DNA of 64,000 nt from Lewinellaceae bacterium (GTDB taxonomy: Bacteria > Bacteroidota > Bacteroidia > Chitinophagales > Saprospiraceae), in NCBI GenBank assembly GCA_020636105.1, contig JACJYL010000001.1:4424001-4488000 (forward strand). The letters are read 5' to 3'. Below, piece after piece: positions 25,009-33,924 of the stretch. The notes under the pieces were generated by a model, which worked only from the letters and a program-made list of their open reading frames with translations, was not told the origin of the DNA and searched no databases. Position 1 is the stretch's first letter. Each line of letters starts with the position of its first letter. Both the position numbers and the translations under genes were made by a program.

Positions 25009-27132
25009 TCAATTGTCAAGCCCGCGCTTGGCCAGGAGGAATTTAAAATCAGGATCTTTGCCACGGAATTGCCGATACAAATTCATCGCATCATCGGTAC
25101 CGCCACTGGAAAGAATGTATTTCCTGTATTTCTCAGCTACTTCCTGGTTATACACATCTCCTGTTTCCACAAAAGCCTGGAAAGCATCAGCATCCAACAC
25201 TTCTGACCATACATAACTGTAATACCCCGCTGAGTAATCTCCTGAAAAGATATGGCTGAAATAAGTACTCCTGTATCTCGGGACTATCTCAGGAATCAAA
25301 CCAAGTTTATCCAGTACTTCTTTCTCAAATTTTGTGGCATCTTTTTCAACAGGTTCTGTCAGCGTATGCCAGTACATATCGAGATAGGAAGCTGCCAAAT
25401 ATTCTACAGTCGCAAAACCCTGGTTGAATTTACTGGCATTGGATATCTTCTGGATCAATTCATTCGGAATAGGTTCTTTTGTTTCGTAATGGAAGGCATA
25501 TTCTTTTAATACATCGGGATGCATACACCAGTTTTCCATCACCTGTGAAGGGAATTCCACAAAATCCCTGGGAGTGGAAGTGCCGGAGGTGGAGAGATAG
25601 GTGCAATCAGACAACATACCGTGCAAGGCATGTCCGAATTCATGGAATAAGGTGTTCACATCGTCCACACTTAAGAGCGCCGGTTTATCGCCCGTTGGTT
25701 TGGCAAAGTTGCCCACATTGTAAACGACCGGGTGAATGAATTTTCCGTCTTTTTTATGTTGTTTGGTAAATACGTCCATCCAGGCTCCACCCTGCTTGCT
25801 GTCGCGGGGAAAATAATCCGTATAAAGAATAGCCATGTGGTTGCCGTCTTTATCAAGCACTTTAAAAGTCTTCACGTCTTCGTGATATTTTGGGACATCA
25901 TGTATTTCTTCAAAAGTAACTCCCCATAATTTGGTCGCCAGCCCAAATACTCCATTGATGACATTGGTCACCTCAAAGTACGGCCGTAACTCTTCCTCGT
26001 CGAGGTCGAATTTTTGTTTTTTGACCTTTTCGGCATAATACCACCAATCCCAGGAAGCCAGTTGAAAATTACCGCCTTCGGCATCAATCATGGCCTGCAT
26101 ATCGGCTCTTTCCTTTTTGGCGACTTCCAGGGCCGGTTGCCATAGTTTATCCAGCAGGTTAAAAACATTGTCCGGATTTTTAGCCATTTGTTCTTCCAGG
26201 ACATAATGGGCATGGGTCGGGTAGCCTAAAAGGTTGGCCCGCTCCACCCGAAGGGCTGCCATTTTGGACAGGATCTTTTTGTTGTCCAGTTCATCGTTAT
26301 TATCGCCCCGGTGGGTATAGGCCATGTATATTTTCTCCCGAAGGTCCCGGCGGGTAGAATAGGTCAGGAAGGGATACATGCTCGGCCGCTGGATGGTAAA
26401 AACGTATTTTCCTGCATACCCCTTTGCCTTGGCTTCGGCAGCTCCCATTTCCCGGACACTTTCCGGCAGCCCTGCCAATTCATCTTCCTCCGACAAAACC
26501 ATTTCAAATTTATTGGTTTCATTCAGTACGTTCTCCCCAAACTGGACAGAAAGCACCGACAATTCTTCATTGATTTTTTTGAATTTTTCCTTTTGTGTGG
26601 CATCCAGGTTGGCACCGCCACGGATAAATTCTTTGTAATATTTATCCAGCAATTGCCCCTGTTCCTTATTTAGCCCCAGGCCATCTTTTTGTTGATAAAC
26701 GGCCTTTATGCGCTCAAAAAGGGCAACATTCAACGTCGTCTCATCACTGTGTTTCGTTAATAAGGGGCCTACTTTTTTCGCAATCGCCTGCATTTCATCG
26801 TTGGTCATGGCGCTGTTCATGCCATTGAATACATTTTCTACTTTGCTTAAAGTAGCTCCGCTGTAATCAAGGGCTTCAATGGTGTTGGCAAAAGTAGGGG
26901 ACTCAGTATTGTTGGCAATAGCTACAATCTCATCATTGTGCATTTTTATGGCCGCTTCAAAAGCAGGCTGGTAATGTTCTTGTTTGATCTTGTCAAACGG
27001 CGGGGTGCCATAAGGCGTATCCCATTCCGCAAGCAGGGGATTATCAGGTTGAGTTTCCTCCATATTTGTATTTTCAGTGTTGCAACCCAGTAAAAATACC
27101 ACACCAAAAATGAAAAACATATATTTTATCAT
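25009..27132 (-). CDS. M3-family lipoprotein dipeptidase (Dcp-like)
   Basis: This 707-residue oligopeptidase/peptidyl-dipeptidase of family M3 has a lipoprotein signal (VVFLLGC, Cys about 17). The zinc motif is TLFHEFGHALHG with HEFGH near residue 496 and the downstream Glu in FVEFPSQVMENW, as in Dcp. The N-terminal helical half and the C-terminal FSGDYSAGYYSYVWSEVLDADAFQAF segment are diagnostic. Relatives trim dipeptides from oligopeptides, here probably in the periplasm. It starts 27 nt after the stop of the T9SS M28 peptidase gene on the same strand, so the two are likely one operon: an endo/exopeptidase pair acting outside and then inside the outer membrane. Confidence 0.95.
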   Translation of the reverse strand: MIKYMFFIFGVVFLLGCNTENTNMEETQPDNPLLAEWDTPYGTPPFDKIKQEHYQPAFEAAIKMHNDEIVAIANNTESPTFANTIEALDYSGATLSKVENVFNGMNSAMTNDEMQAIAKKVGPLLTKHSDETTLNVALFERIKAVYQQKDGLGLNKEQGQLLDKYYKEFIRGGANLDATQKEKFKKINEELSVLSVQFGENVLNETNKFEMVLSEEDELAGLPESVREMGAAEAKAKGYAGKYVFTIQRPSMYPFLTYSTRRDLREKIYMAYTHRGDNNDELDNKKILSKMAALRVERANLLGYPTHAHYVLEEQMAKNPDNVFNLLDKLWQPALEVAKKERADMQAMIDAEGGNFQLASWDWWYYAEKVKKQKFDLDEEELRPYFEVTNVINGVFGLATKLWGVTFEEIHDVPKYHEDVKTFKVLDKDGNHMAILYTDYFPRDSKQGGAWMDVFTKQHKKDGKFIHPVVYNVGNFAKPTGDKPALLSVDDVNTLFHEFGHALHGMLSDCTYLSTSGTSTPRDFVEFPSQVMENWCMHPDVLKEYAFHYETKEPIPNELIQKISNASKFNQGFATVEYLAASYLDMYWHTLTEPVEKDATKFEKEVLDKLGLIPEIVPRYRSTYFSHIFSGDYSAGYYSYVWSEVLDADAFQAFVETGDVYNQEVAEKYRKYILSSGGTDDAMNLYRQFRGKDPDFKFLLAKRGLDN

Positions 27133-27159
27133 CGTAAAAGGATTTATTTGAAAAAAGGA

Positions 27160-28722
27160 TTAATTTACAATTAGCTTACGGCTTATGGACTGTGCCCCAT
27201 TGCTGGCTTTTAGCAGGTATGTCCCTGCCTCCAGGGCTGTCAGATCCAGGTCAACGGTCTTCGTAAGTATCGGCTGTGTCAGGGTTTCCAGTGCCAGTTT
27301 TCCCGTCAGGTCGAAGATCTGCACGGTTACCGCTTCAAAATCACAGCGACCAAAACTCAGCACGAGATGCTCATCCACCGGGACAGGTGACAGTTGGAAT
27401 TTACAATCCAGGGTATTGTCTAAACCGGTGGTAACGGAAAAATCAGCCGATGCCGTAGTGCTATGCTCAATTCCTGCTTCTTCTGCTACTGCACCAACAA
27501 TTGCCTTGACCACATGGCTCATAAATGTAAAGTTCAGGGTTTCCAACTCGTCATTCACAGTGTGATAGTTGGAATTTCTGAAATTAGACCCGTCGGTGAG
27601 CATCAATGCCGGGATGCCCGCTATCCAGAATGGGGCATGATCACTTCTGCCAAAATCGGGGGTGATCAAAAGCCAATTTGAGGGTGCCGTAAGGGAAATT
27701 ACTTTTAACTCAGGGACATAAAGTGCTGCAGCATTGGCATAGGCCGTTTGCAGTGGAACAGTGTTTTGATCGCCGATGTTGTTTATGAAGTTGCCTCTGA
27801 ACTGATCAGCCTGAATGGTAGCATATTGATCTGGATATAAAATGTTAAACCCCGTTGGAAAGGTTTGTGAATTGGGTTCGTCGGAGTAATAACCGATCAT
27901 TTCCATATTAAAAACGCCCTCGATAGTTTCTTCGGCAGAGATGTTGTTGGTCGCATAATGCTCTGATCCTACCAAACCTTCTTCTTCCAGGTCAAAACCA
28001 ATAAATCGCAAAGTTTTACTAAAACGATAAGGCGCTAAAACCCGTAAAATTTCCAGCACTCCGGCTATTCCACTACCGTTGTCATCAGCACCGGGAGAGT
28101 TGCTTACAGTGTCAAAATGGGCATCAATGATATAAGTCTTTTCTGTTTGAGTGGTCCCCGCCAGGCGTCCGATGATATTTTGACCGGTATAGTTTCCGTA
28201 AGGAACATCTTCTCGCCAGGTCTCCAGATCGGCTGCTAAAAAGGCCTGTTCGATACTGTCTTTGACGGCTCCCAAATGACCGGGGCTGGTGAACCTATGC
28301 CGTGGTGAGGCAATAAATTCGAGGTTACTGTGTAATCTGTTGCTATCTACCTGGTCAACGATGGCCTGTATATCCAGTTGAAATAAATCATCGGCGACCA
28401 GTTTGATCTGGTAATCCATAGCGCCCGTTAATCGTCCGGTGGCATCCCAGGTGATGTTTTTATCTATACCCGGCTGGATCGGGAAACCGACATCTCCCGT
28501 TGCATTTTCTGTAGGGATCGTAAAGCTTTGGCCATTGTTGTCCGAAACCCAAAAGGTGATTTTCAGGTCATTATCATCCGCGTCGGCCAGATCATAGGTG
28601 ATCGTGACTATTTCATCGTTTGGGTCTATTTGCACCGATAGATTGCTCACCTCAGGGTAGGCATTTTGTCCGTATAATAGTGTCATGGCAAAAAAGAAAA
28701 GGAAAGAAAATAAGGGTCTCAT
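27160..28722 (-). CDS. Secreted M28 peptidase with T9SS type A sorting domain
   Basis: This 520-residue secreted zinc aminopeptidase-like protein has four visible parts. They are a signal peptide (residues 1-18, ending LYGQ), a beta-sandwich domain (about 20-120), an M28 catalytic domain (about 125-425) and a C-terminal sorting domain (about 440-520). The catalytic part shows DAHFDTV, GADDNGSG, FDLEEEGLVGSEHY, MEMIGYY and the terminal YHTVNDELETL. The end has FQLSPVPVDEHL, VQIFDLTGK and GTYLLKASN...SRKLIVN. That is the Por-secretion (type A) signal, so the organism has a type IX secretion system. It is followed after 27 nt by the M3 lipoprotein peptidase. Confidence 0.94.
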   Translation of the reverse strand: MRPLFSFLFFFAMTLLYGQNAYPEVSNLSVQIDPNDEIVTITYDLADADDNDLKITFWVSDNNGQSFTIPTENATGDVGFPIQPGIDKNITWDATGRLTGAMDYQIKLVADDLFQLDIQAIVDQVDSNRLHSNLEFIASPRHRFTSPGHLGAVKDSIEQAFLAADLETWREDVPYGNYTGQNIIGRLAGTTQTEKTYIIDAHFDTVSNSPGADDNGSGIAGVLEILRVLAPYRFSKTLRFIGFDLEEEGLVGSEHYATNNISAEETIEGVFNMEMIGYYSDEPNSQTFPTGFNILYPDQYATIQADQFRGNFINNIGDQNTVPLQTAYANAAALYVPELKVISLTAPSNWLLITPDFGRSDHAPFWIAGIPALMLTDGSNFRNSNYHTVNDELETLNFTFMSHVVKAIVGAVAEEAGIEHSTTASADFSVTTGLDNTLDCKFQLSPVPVDEHLVLSFGRCDFEAVTVQIFDLTGKLALETLTQPILTKTVDLDLTALEAGTYLLKASNGAQSISRKLIVN

Positions 28723-28906
28723 CAGGTGGTGTTTTTTTGAAAAAATAATAATAGGATTGCGATAGTTGAATAAATTTGAATAGCCTAAAACTAAAATTTA
28801 TGTTTACGCTCGCAATAGATTTCTGCATACAAATATCGGAATTTGCTCCGTTATTTCACAAAAAGGGCTTTAAATTGCTGAAACTTACCAATAAACTACA
28901 TCCATC

Positions 28907-30334
28907 ATGAAAAAACATTTTACCCTTTTCTTTGCATGCCTGATTTTAGGCTCCAGCACCTTTGCCCAGCAGCAGGAAACCTATGATTATGCCCGACCTT
29001 CCCGCGAAATGGTCCAAAACGGCGTCCAGGCGATTTTGATGTGCAATGGGCTGTTTACCTCCAATCGCAGCATGGACCTGGTTTTTGAACAGGAACTGGC
29101 CTATATCAAACAGCCGATAGGAACCGCCAAAGGAGGTGACTACCGGGTTGACTGGGATCGAAAAACGGTAGCCATTGGTGTACCCGGCGGTACGCCCGTC
29201 ATGCGGGCGGTATTCCGGGAAGGACTGGGGTGCATCATCCTCGCCCCGGACCAGACTTTTGAAGACATCAACGATTTGCCGCAGCTCAAGACTCCTCCGC
29301 TGAAAGGAGATCCAGCCCACATTGCCTGGCCCAACGGAGACCTGATCGACAAAAAACCCTTGCCGGCTGAGGTAGATGCATTGGCCCTTCAGGCAGCGTC
29401 AGACTGGTCATTCGACCGGGAATCGCCGGAGCAGGTGACGCTGAGCCTGCTCATTGTTTACAAAGGACAAATCATTCATGAACGATATGCCCCTGGAGTA
29501 GATTTTACCACCAAAACACGCACCTGGTCCACCGCGAAAAGCATCGCCGTTACCCTGATCGGTATGTTGGCTGATGAGGGCAGGATGTCTTTGGATCAAC
29601 CCCTTGGATTGGAATGGTTGCCCAAAGAGCGTTCCCCGGAAACAGATCCACGCTCCGAAATAACGTTGCGCCATGTCCTGAACATGTCCAGCGGTTTATA
29701 CACCGTTGATAACCGCGGGATGGAATATGCCACCGGCTCGGGATTAGCCTATTGGGCAGGCGCCAGCTCCGTGAACGGCGCCCTGAACAGGGGACTGATC
29801 AGGAAACCGGGCACGCTTTGGGATTATGAAAATTACGAAACCCTTTTAGCTGTGTTGGCGATGAAAAAGGCTTTGGGAGATGAAAAGACTTACCTGGAAT
29901 TTCCGCGCAAAGCTTTATTGGATCGCATTGGCATGCGGAATACGATGTTGAGCACCGACCGTTTCGGGGATTTCATTTTGAGCAGCCAGGTGTATACCAA
30001 CGCCCGCGACCTGGCTCGTTTTGGCCTCTTGTATCTGCAAAACGGAAAATGGGATGGCGAGCAGCTTTTATCGGAAGAATGGATCAAATTCGTCCGGACA
30101 CCGGCCCCTTCCACCGCCGATATCGGCCATTTTTACGGCGGTCAGTGGTGGCTGGTGCCCGACAATCGAACGGATGTTCCCAAGGACGCCTACTCTACGG
30201 CCGGCAACCGCGGGCAATACGTCATCGTGGTCCCGTCTCACGATCTGGTCATCGTGCGCAGGGGGCTGGACTACGGCAGACAAGGCTTTGACCGGTGGGA
30301 TCTGACGAGAGAGGTGTTGAAGGCTTTGGAGTAA
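28907..30334 (+). CDS. Exported serine hydrolase, beta-lactamase (class C-like) fold
   Basis: This 475-residue protein of the Beta-lactamase/AmpC-esterase superfamily has a signal peptide of about 21 residues (ending FAQ). The nucleophile motif is STAK with Ser208 and Lys211 in RTWSTAKSIAVTLIGML. The second motif is YENYETLLAVLAM (Tyr-x-Asn at about residues 309-311). An extra N-terminal domain of about 150 residues precedes the hydrolase part. Relatives include 6-aminohexanoate-dimer hydrolases and peptide esterases, so antibiotic resistance should not be assumed. The 184-nt region upstream holds no clear promoter motif. Confidence 0.88.
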   Translation: MKKHFTLFFACLILGSSTFAQQQETYDYARPSREMVQNGVQAILMCNGLFTSNRSMDLVFEQELAYIKQPIGTAKGGDYRVDWDRKTVAIGVPGGTPVMRAVFREGLGCIILAPDQTFEDINDLPQLKTPPLKGDPAHIAWPNGDLIDKKPLPAEVDALALQAASDWSFDRESPEQVTLSLLIVYKGQIIHERYAPGVDFTTKTRTWSTAKSIAVTLIGMLADEGRMSLDQPLGLEWLPKERSPETDPRSEITLRHVLNMSSGLYTVDNRGMEYATGSGLAYWAGASSVNGALNRGLIRKPGTLWDYENYETLLAVLAMKKALGDEKTYLEFPRKALLDRIGMRNTMLSTDRFGDFILSSQVYTNARDLARFGLLYLQNGKWDGEQLLSEEWIKFVRTPAPSTADIGHFYGGQWWLVPDNRTDVPKDAYSTAGNRGQYVIVVPSHDLVIVRRGLDYGRQGFDRWDLTREVLKALE

Positions 30335-30456
30335 AATGGTGTTGTGTGGATAAAAATCAATGGTTTTCCACTGCTTTGGCTCAATGATCCAGGGCTGATG
30401 AGCATATCTGGCCATTTTACTTGATTTGTTTTGTTTCGGTGTATTCAGTCTAATGG

Positions 30457-30532
30457 ATAAATAAGCGGATTAATGCGATGCTTTTTTCGGCCGGGTGCTT
30501 GTTTTTCTGTAAATTTGGGGTGAGCATATAAC
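30457..30532 (+). repeat. Direct repeat copy 1 with promoter
   Basis: A 76-nt sequence beginning ATAAATAAGCGGATTAATGC recurs at 31609-31685 with about six differences. Both copies contain a perfect TAAATTTG -7 element (here 30510-30517) 50-70 nt before a start codon, so the repeat carries a promoter. The pair brackets the SDR gene. Confidence 0.8.
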
Positions 30533-30580
30533 GGTGTTGGGGCAATTTCTTGAACTAATAATAGAACAACCAAAAAAATT

Positions 30581-31576
30581 ATGATTGAAACAAAATATTA
30601 CCACAATCTTGTTAAAACTTTCCCGAGTTTAAAAGGCAAAAACATAGTCATTACCGGATGTACATCAGGAACAGGTTTGGTTTTAGCAAGAACATGTGCA
30701 CAACTTGGCGCAAAAGTATATATGATCAATCGACAATCAGAAAGAGCTACCAACGCCCTAAACATCCTCCTAAATGAGGATAAATCTGATGCTAGGTTAA
30801 TTGAATGTGACTTACAAAATTTTGAAAGTGTCAAAAAAGCAGGGGAAGAGCTAAATGTTATGCTTCAAAATGAAGGATGTGATGTACTGGTCAATAATGC
30901 AGGAGTTATGGGGCTGCCAGATCAGGCAACCATTGATAAGTATGATATACAAATTCAAACCAATCATTTATCACACTTTCTTTTAACAGGTATACTTTGG
31001 CCTTCATTAAAAAAAGCAACTCAATTAAGAGGAGAATCCAGAGTGATTAATCATAGTTCCGGAGCCAGGAAAATGGGGAATAAACCAATACTTCCCAGGT
31101 ATTTTGAAGCCAATGGAGGTCACCTGGGAGGAGATCGTTTCCCGGGACTTCAAAAATGGGTTAGATACCAACAGTCTAAATTGGCTAATCTGCTTTTTAC
31201 CTACGCGCTACAGGATAGAGTGCCGGATGAATTTCGCGAAGGAGTTAAATTCTTAACAGCTCACCCAGGCCCGACCGACAGTGGCCTTCAGGCTAAAACA
31301 GCTAAGGCTGGCGGTACTGGATTATTGGATCGGTATATTATCCGTAGAACGATGAAGCAAGCGCATTCGGTTGAAGATGGTACTTGTGGTCTTGCTATTT
31401 GTGCTTGTAGTCCAAATGTAAAAAGTGGGGAATTCTATGGCCCGGAAGGTAGTGGCAAATCAGGTCCGGCAGTATTATTAGAACCAGAAAGAGACAAAGA
31501 AAGCGAAAAGTTATTATGGGATTTAAGTTTAAAAGCCACCGGAATAAATGACTTTTTTCATGAAAACATCCTTTGA
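30581..31576 (+). CDS. Short-chain dehydrogenase/reductase
   Basis: This 331-residue cytoplasmic NAD(P)-dependent oxidoreductase resembles retinol-dehydrogenase/WW-domain-oxidoreductase-type SDRs. The cofactor motif is TGCTSGTG (residues 25-32), followed by Arg/Asn at the end of beta-2 (MINRQSER). DVLVNNAG lies near residue 105, a catalytic serine in INHSSGARKMG, and YQQSK with Tyr195 and Lys199. The substrate is unknown. The gene is AT-richer than both neighbours and is bracketed by the 76-nt direct repeat that carries its promoter. This suggests it was inserted between copies of a pre-existing promoter region or that the region duplicated around it. Confidence 0.92.
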   Translation: MIETKYYHNLVKTFPSLKGKNIVITGCTSGTGLVLARTCAQLGAKVYMINRQSERATNALNILLNEDKSDARLIECDLQNFESVKKAGEELNVMLQNEGCDVLVNNAGVMGLPDQATIDKYDIQIQTNHLSHFLLTGILWPSLKKATQLRGESRVINHSSGARKMGNKPILPRYFEANGGHLGGDRFPGLQKWVRYQQSKLANLLFTYALQDRVPDEFREGVKFLTAHPGPTDSGLQAKTAKAGGTGLLDRYIIRRTMKQAHSVEDGTCGLAICACSPNVKSGEFYGPEGSGKSGPAVLLEPERDKESEKLLWDLSLKATGINDFFHENIL

Positions 31577-31608
31577 TTTTTTGCCTATAGCGAAGAAAAA
31601 TATTTTGT

Positions 31609-31685
31609 ATAAATAAGCGGATTAATGCGATGCTTTTTTCGGACGGGGGCTTCTTTTTTTTGTAAATTTGGGGTGACCATATAAC
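31609..31685 (+). repeat. Direct repeat copy 2 with promoter
   Basis: Second copy of the 76-nt repeat, with TAAATTTG at 31663-31670, about 90 nt upstream of the GH5 gene start. Differences from copy 1 are single bases and one length change in the T-run. Confidence 0.8.
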
Positions 31686-31756
31686 TAATCTCACTTCCCC
31701 CCGCGAAAGTCCCAATAGCTTTCCGAATGACTAAAAATCAACCAAAACAAATAATC

Positions 31757-32851
31757 ATGAAAATACTACTCCTATTCATCTTCTCCCTAACGACGGTATC
31801 CTGTAACCAACAAATGGCCCCGCCGGCTTCAAAAAAATTTGAAGTCCACAAAGGGACCAATATCGCCCATTGGTTGTCTCAAAGCCAGCGCAGGGGCGTG
31901 GAGCGTGAGCAATTTTTTACCCAAAAAGATGTCGAAGCCATTGCCAAAATGGGGGTTGATCACATCCGTCTGCCTATTGATGAAGAACAGATGTGGGACG
32001 ATCATGGAAACCGGCATGACGATGCCTTCCGGCTCATGGAAAACTGCATTAACTGGTGTGCCGAATATGATTTGAGGGTCATTGTCGATTTGCATATTTT
32101 ACGCTCACATTATTTTAATGCGGAAGAAAAACCGTTGTGGACGGACCCGGTCGAACAGGAGAAATTCATTGGTTTATGGCGGGATCTTTCCAAAACCCTG
32201 AAAAAATTCCCCAATCACCAGGTGGCTTACGAACTGATGAATGAAGCGGTAGCCGATGACCATGAATCGTGGAATTCATTGCTGGCCAGGGCTTTTGCGG
32301 CCATTCGCCAACACGAACCGGCGCGCACCATCGTTATTGGTTCCAACCGGTGGCAATCAGCAGATACTTTTGATGCGTTAAAAGTGCCTGAAAATGATCC
32401 GAATATTCTGTTGAGTTTTCATTTTTATGAACCTTTTTTACTGACCCATTACCAGGCGAGCTGGACGGATTTGAAAGATTACAAAGGGCCCGTACATTAC
32501 CCGGGAATCATTCTTACGGAAGCAGAATTTGAACAACAGCCGGAAGCCATAAAACCTGCCATAAAAAGATTCGCAGGGGCTGAATTCAATAAAGATATTA
32601 TGCTCTCCATGTGGCAAAAGCCCATTCAAAAAGCAAAAATTTTGGGTTTGCCGCTCTACTGCGGGGAATTCGGCACCATCAACTGGGCTCCGGAAGAGGA
32701 GTCATTGAACTGGCACAGGGACCTGATCGCCCTTTTTGAAGAAAATGGTATCGCTTATGCCAATTGGAACTATAATAGTAGCAGTTTTGGGTTGGTGGAT
32801 CAGGAAAAACGAAATGAGGCATTGATACGGATCGTTTCGGGAGTGAAGTGA
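31757..32851 (+). CDS. Lipoprotein glycoside hydrolase family 5
   Basis: This (beta/alpha)8 endoglucanase/mannanase-like enzyme has 364 residues from the ATG at 31757. That start gives a clean lipoprotein signal MKILLLFIFSLTTVSC (Cys16); an ATG at 31727 would add ten polar residues in front. GH5 landmarks are MGVDHIRLPIDEEQMWD, LRVIVDLHILRSHYF, YELMNEAV with the acid/base Glu163, SFHFYEP, and LYCGEFGTINW with the nucleophile Glu304, ending YANWNYNSSSFGLV. It is probably attached to the outer membrane and acts on beta-1,4-glycans. Which glycan is inference. It is expressed from the repeat-borne promoter. Confidence 0.93.
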   Translation: MKILLLFIFSLTTVSCNQQMAPPASKKFEVHKGTNIAHWLSQSQRRGVEREQFFTQKDVEAIAKMGVDHIRLPIDEEQMWDDHGNRHDDAFRLMENCINWCAEYDLRVIVDLHILRSHYFNAEEKPLWTDPVEQEKFIGLWRDLSKTLKKFPNHQVAYELMNEAVADDHESWNSLLARAFAAIRQHEPARTIVIGSNRWQSADTFDALKVPENDPNILLSFHFYEPFLLTHYQASWTDLKDYKGPVHYPGIILTEAEFEQQPEAIKPAIKRFAGAEFNKDIMLSMWQKPIQKAKILGLPLYCGEFGTINWAPEEESLNWHRDLIALFEENGIAYANWNYNSSSFGLVDQEKRNEALIRIVSGVK

Positions 32852-33021
32852 TGTAGCAAGGTTGAAATCTATACCAGGTAAAGCATAAAATCAAATGTTT
32901 TTGATAAACCTGGGCTATTTAATCAAAAGTTATTTTAAATTTAAGGTGAAATAGATATGGGAGGATAAATTTTCTTATACTAACCTTGTTACATTAAAAC
33001 TAAACCCAACTCCCCAAATAC

Positions 33022-33729
33022 ATGAAATTAAGGATTTTAATCGTGGAAGACGAGGTACTTATCGCCGAAACGATTAAACTATTTCTGGAAGAACAAGGCC
33101 ACCAGGTGCAGGAAATTTGTATTTCTTACGAAGAAGCCCTGGAAGCCTACGAACGCGACCGCCCGGACCTGGTGATCCTCGATATTCGGCTATACGGACA
33201 AAAATCAGGCATTGATGTTGCCAATTTCCTGCAGGAACAGCCTGAAAAAACACCTTTCATTTATCTCACCTCACAACACGATCGGCGCATTTTTGACCTG
33301 GCGCTGGAAACCACTCCTTATGGTTACCTGGGCAAACCCATGCAAAAAGAAACCCTCTGGACGACCGTAGAGACGGCCTACCGCCTATATCAGGAAGGAA
33401 CGCCTCCTACGATAACTTTAACCCTCTTCGACGGACAAAAAAATCACCGCGTTGATGAACGGGAGATTGTGTGTGTAAAATCCGATCACGTGTATTCCAA
33501 TGTCCACCTCGTAGATGGCAGCAAGATCGTTACGCGCAAACCGATAAGCCAGTTTTTGGAAAACATCAAAAGCAGGCTTCTTTTCCAGTGTCACAGGAGT
33601 TTCATCATCAATACCCAGCATGTGAGTGGCTGGGACAATGATACCGTTACTTTGGTGAGTGGGGAGGTGGTGCCGGTGAGTCGGTCGAGGCGGGAGATGT
33701 TGGTGCATTTGATGGAAAGTTCTGATTAG
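33022..33729 (+). CDS. LytTR-family response regulator
   Basis: This 235-residue regulator has a receiver domain at residues 1-120, with acidic pocket Glu9/Asp10, the phospho-acceptor Asp54 in LVILDIR, and Lys near 108 in YLGKPM. A LytTR DNA-binding domain spans about 135-233, with REIVCVKSDHVYSNVHLVDG, FLFQCHRSFIIN and HVSGWDNDTV-type text. It would bind direct repeats upstream of its targets. The convergent histidine kinase gene (33925-35706) ends 195 nt away and is its natural partner, although genes in this family often pair convergently or not at all. The 195-nt spacer holds no clear feature. Confidence 0.93.
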   Translation: MKLRILIVEDEVLIAETIKLFLEEQGHQVQEICISYEEALEAYERDRPDLVILDIRLYGQKSGIDVANFLQEQPEKTPFIYLTSQHDRRIFDLALETTPYGYLGKPMQKETLWTTVETAYRLYQEGTPPTITLTLFDGQKNHRVDEREIVCVKSDHVYSNVHLVDGSKIVTRKPISQFLENIKSRLLFQCHRSFIINTQHVSGWDNDTVTLVSGEVVPVSRSRREMLVHLMESSD

Positions 33730-33924
33730 GGAGGGCAAGGTGTTTAATCAGGCTCTTGTTCAATGTATGGTTTACTTTAGGGGTAAAAAATGAAGGATAT
33801 TACCAAAAGGCAAAATCTTTTTTATGATAAATTTGACAAACCGGATTATCAAGGGATGAATGCCTTAACGGGATGGAAACCACTGTTCTTTTTTTTAATA
33901 TAGTCTTTTGAAAAAAGAGAGAGC

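Noticed and set aside
28907..30334. Beta-lactamase-type gene as an antibiotic resistance determinant
   Set aside because: The fold is shared by many esterases and peptidases, and the extra N-terminal domain argues for a non-lactamase role.
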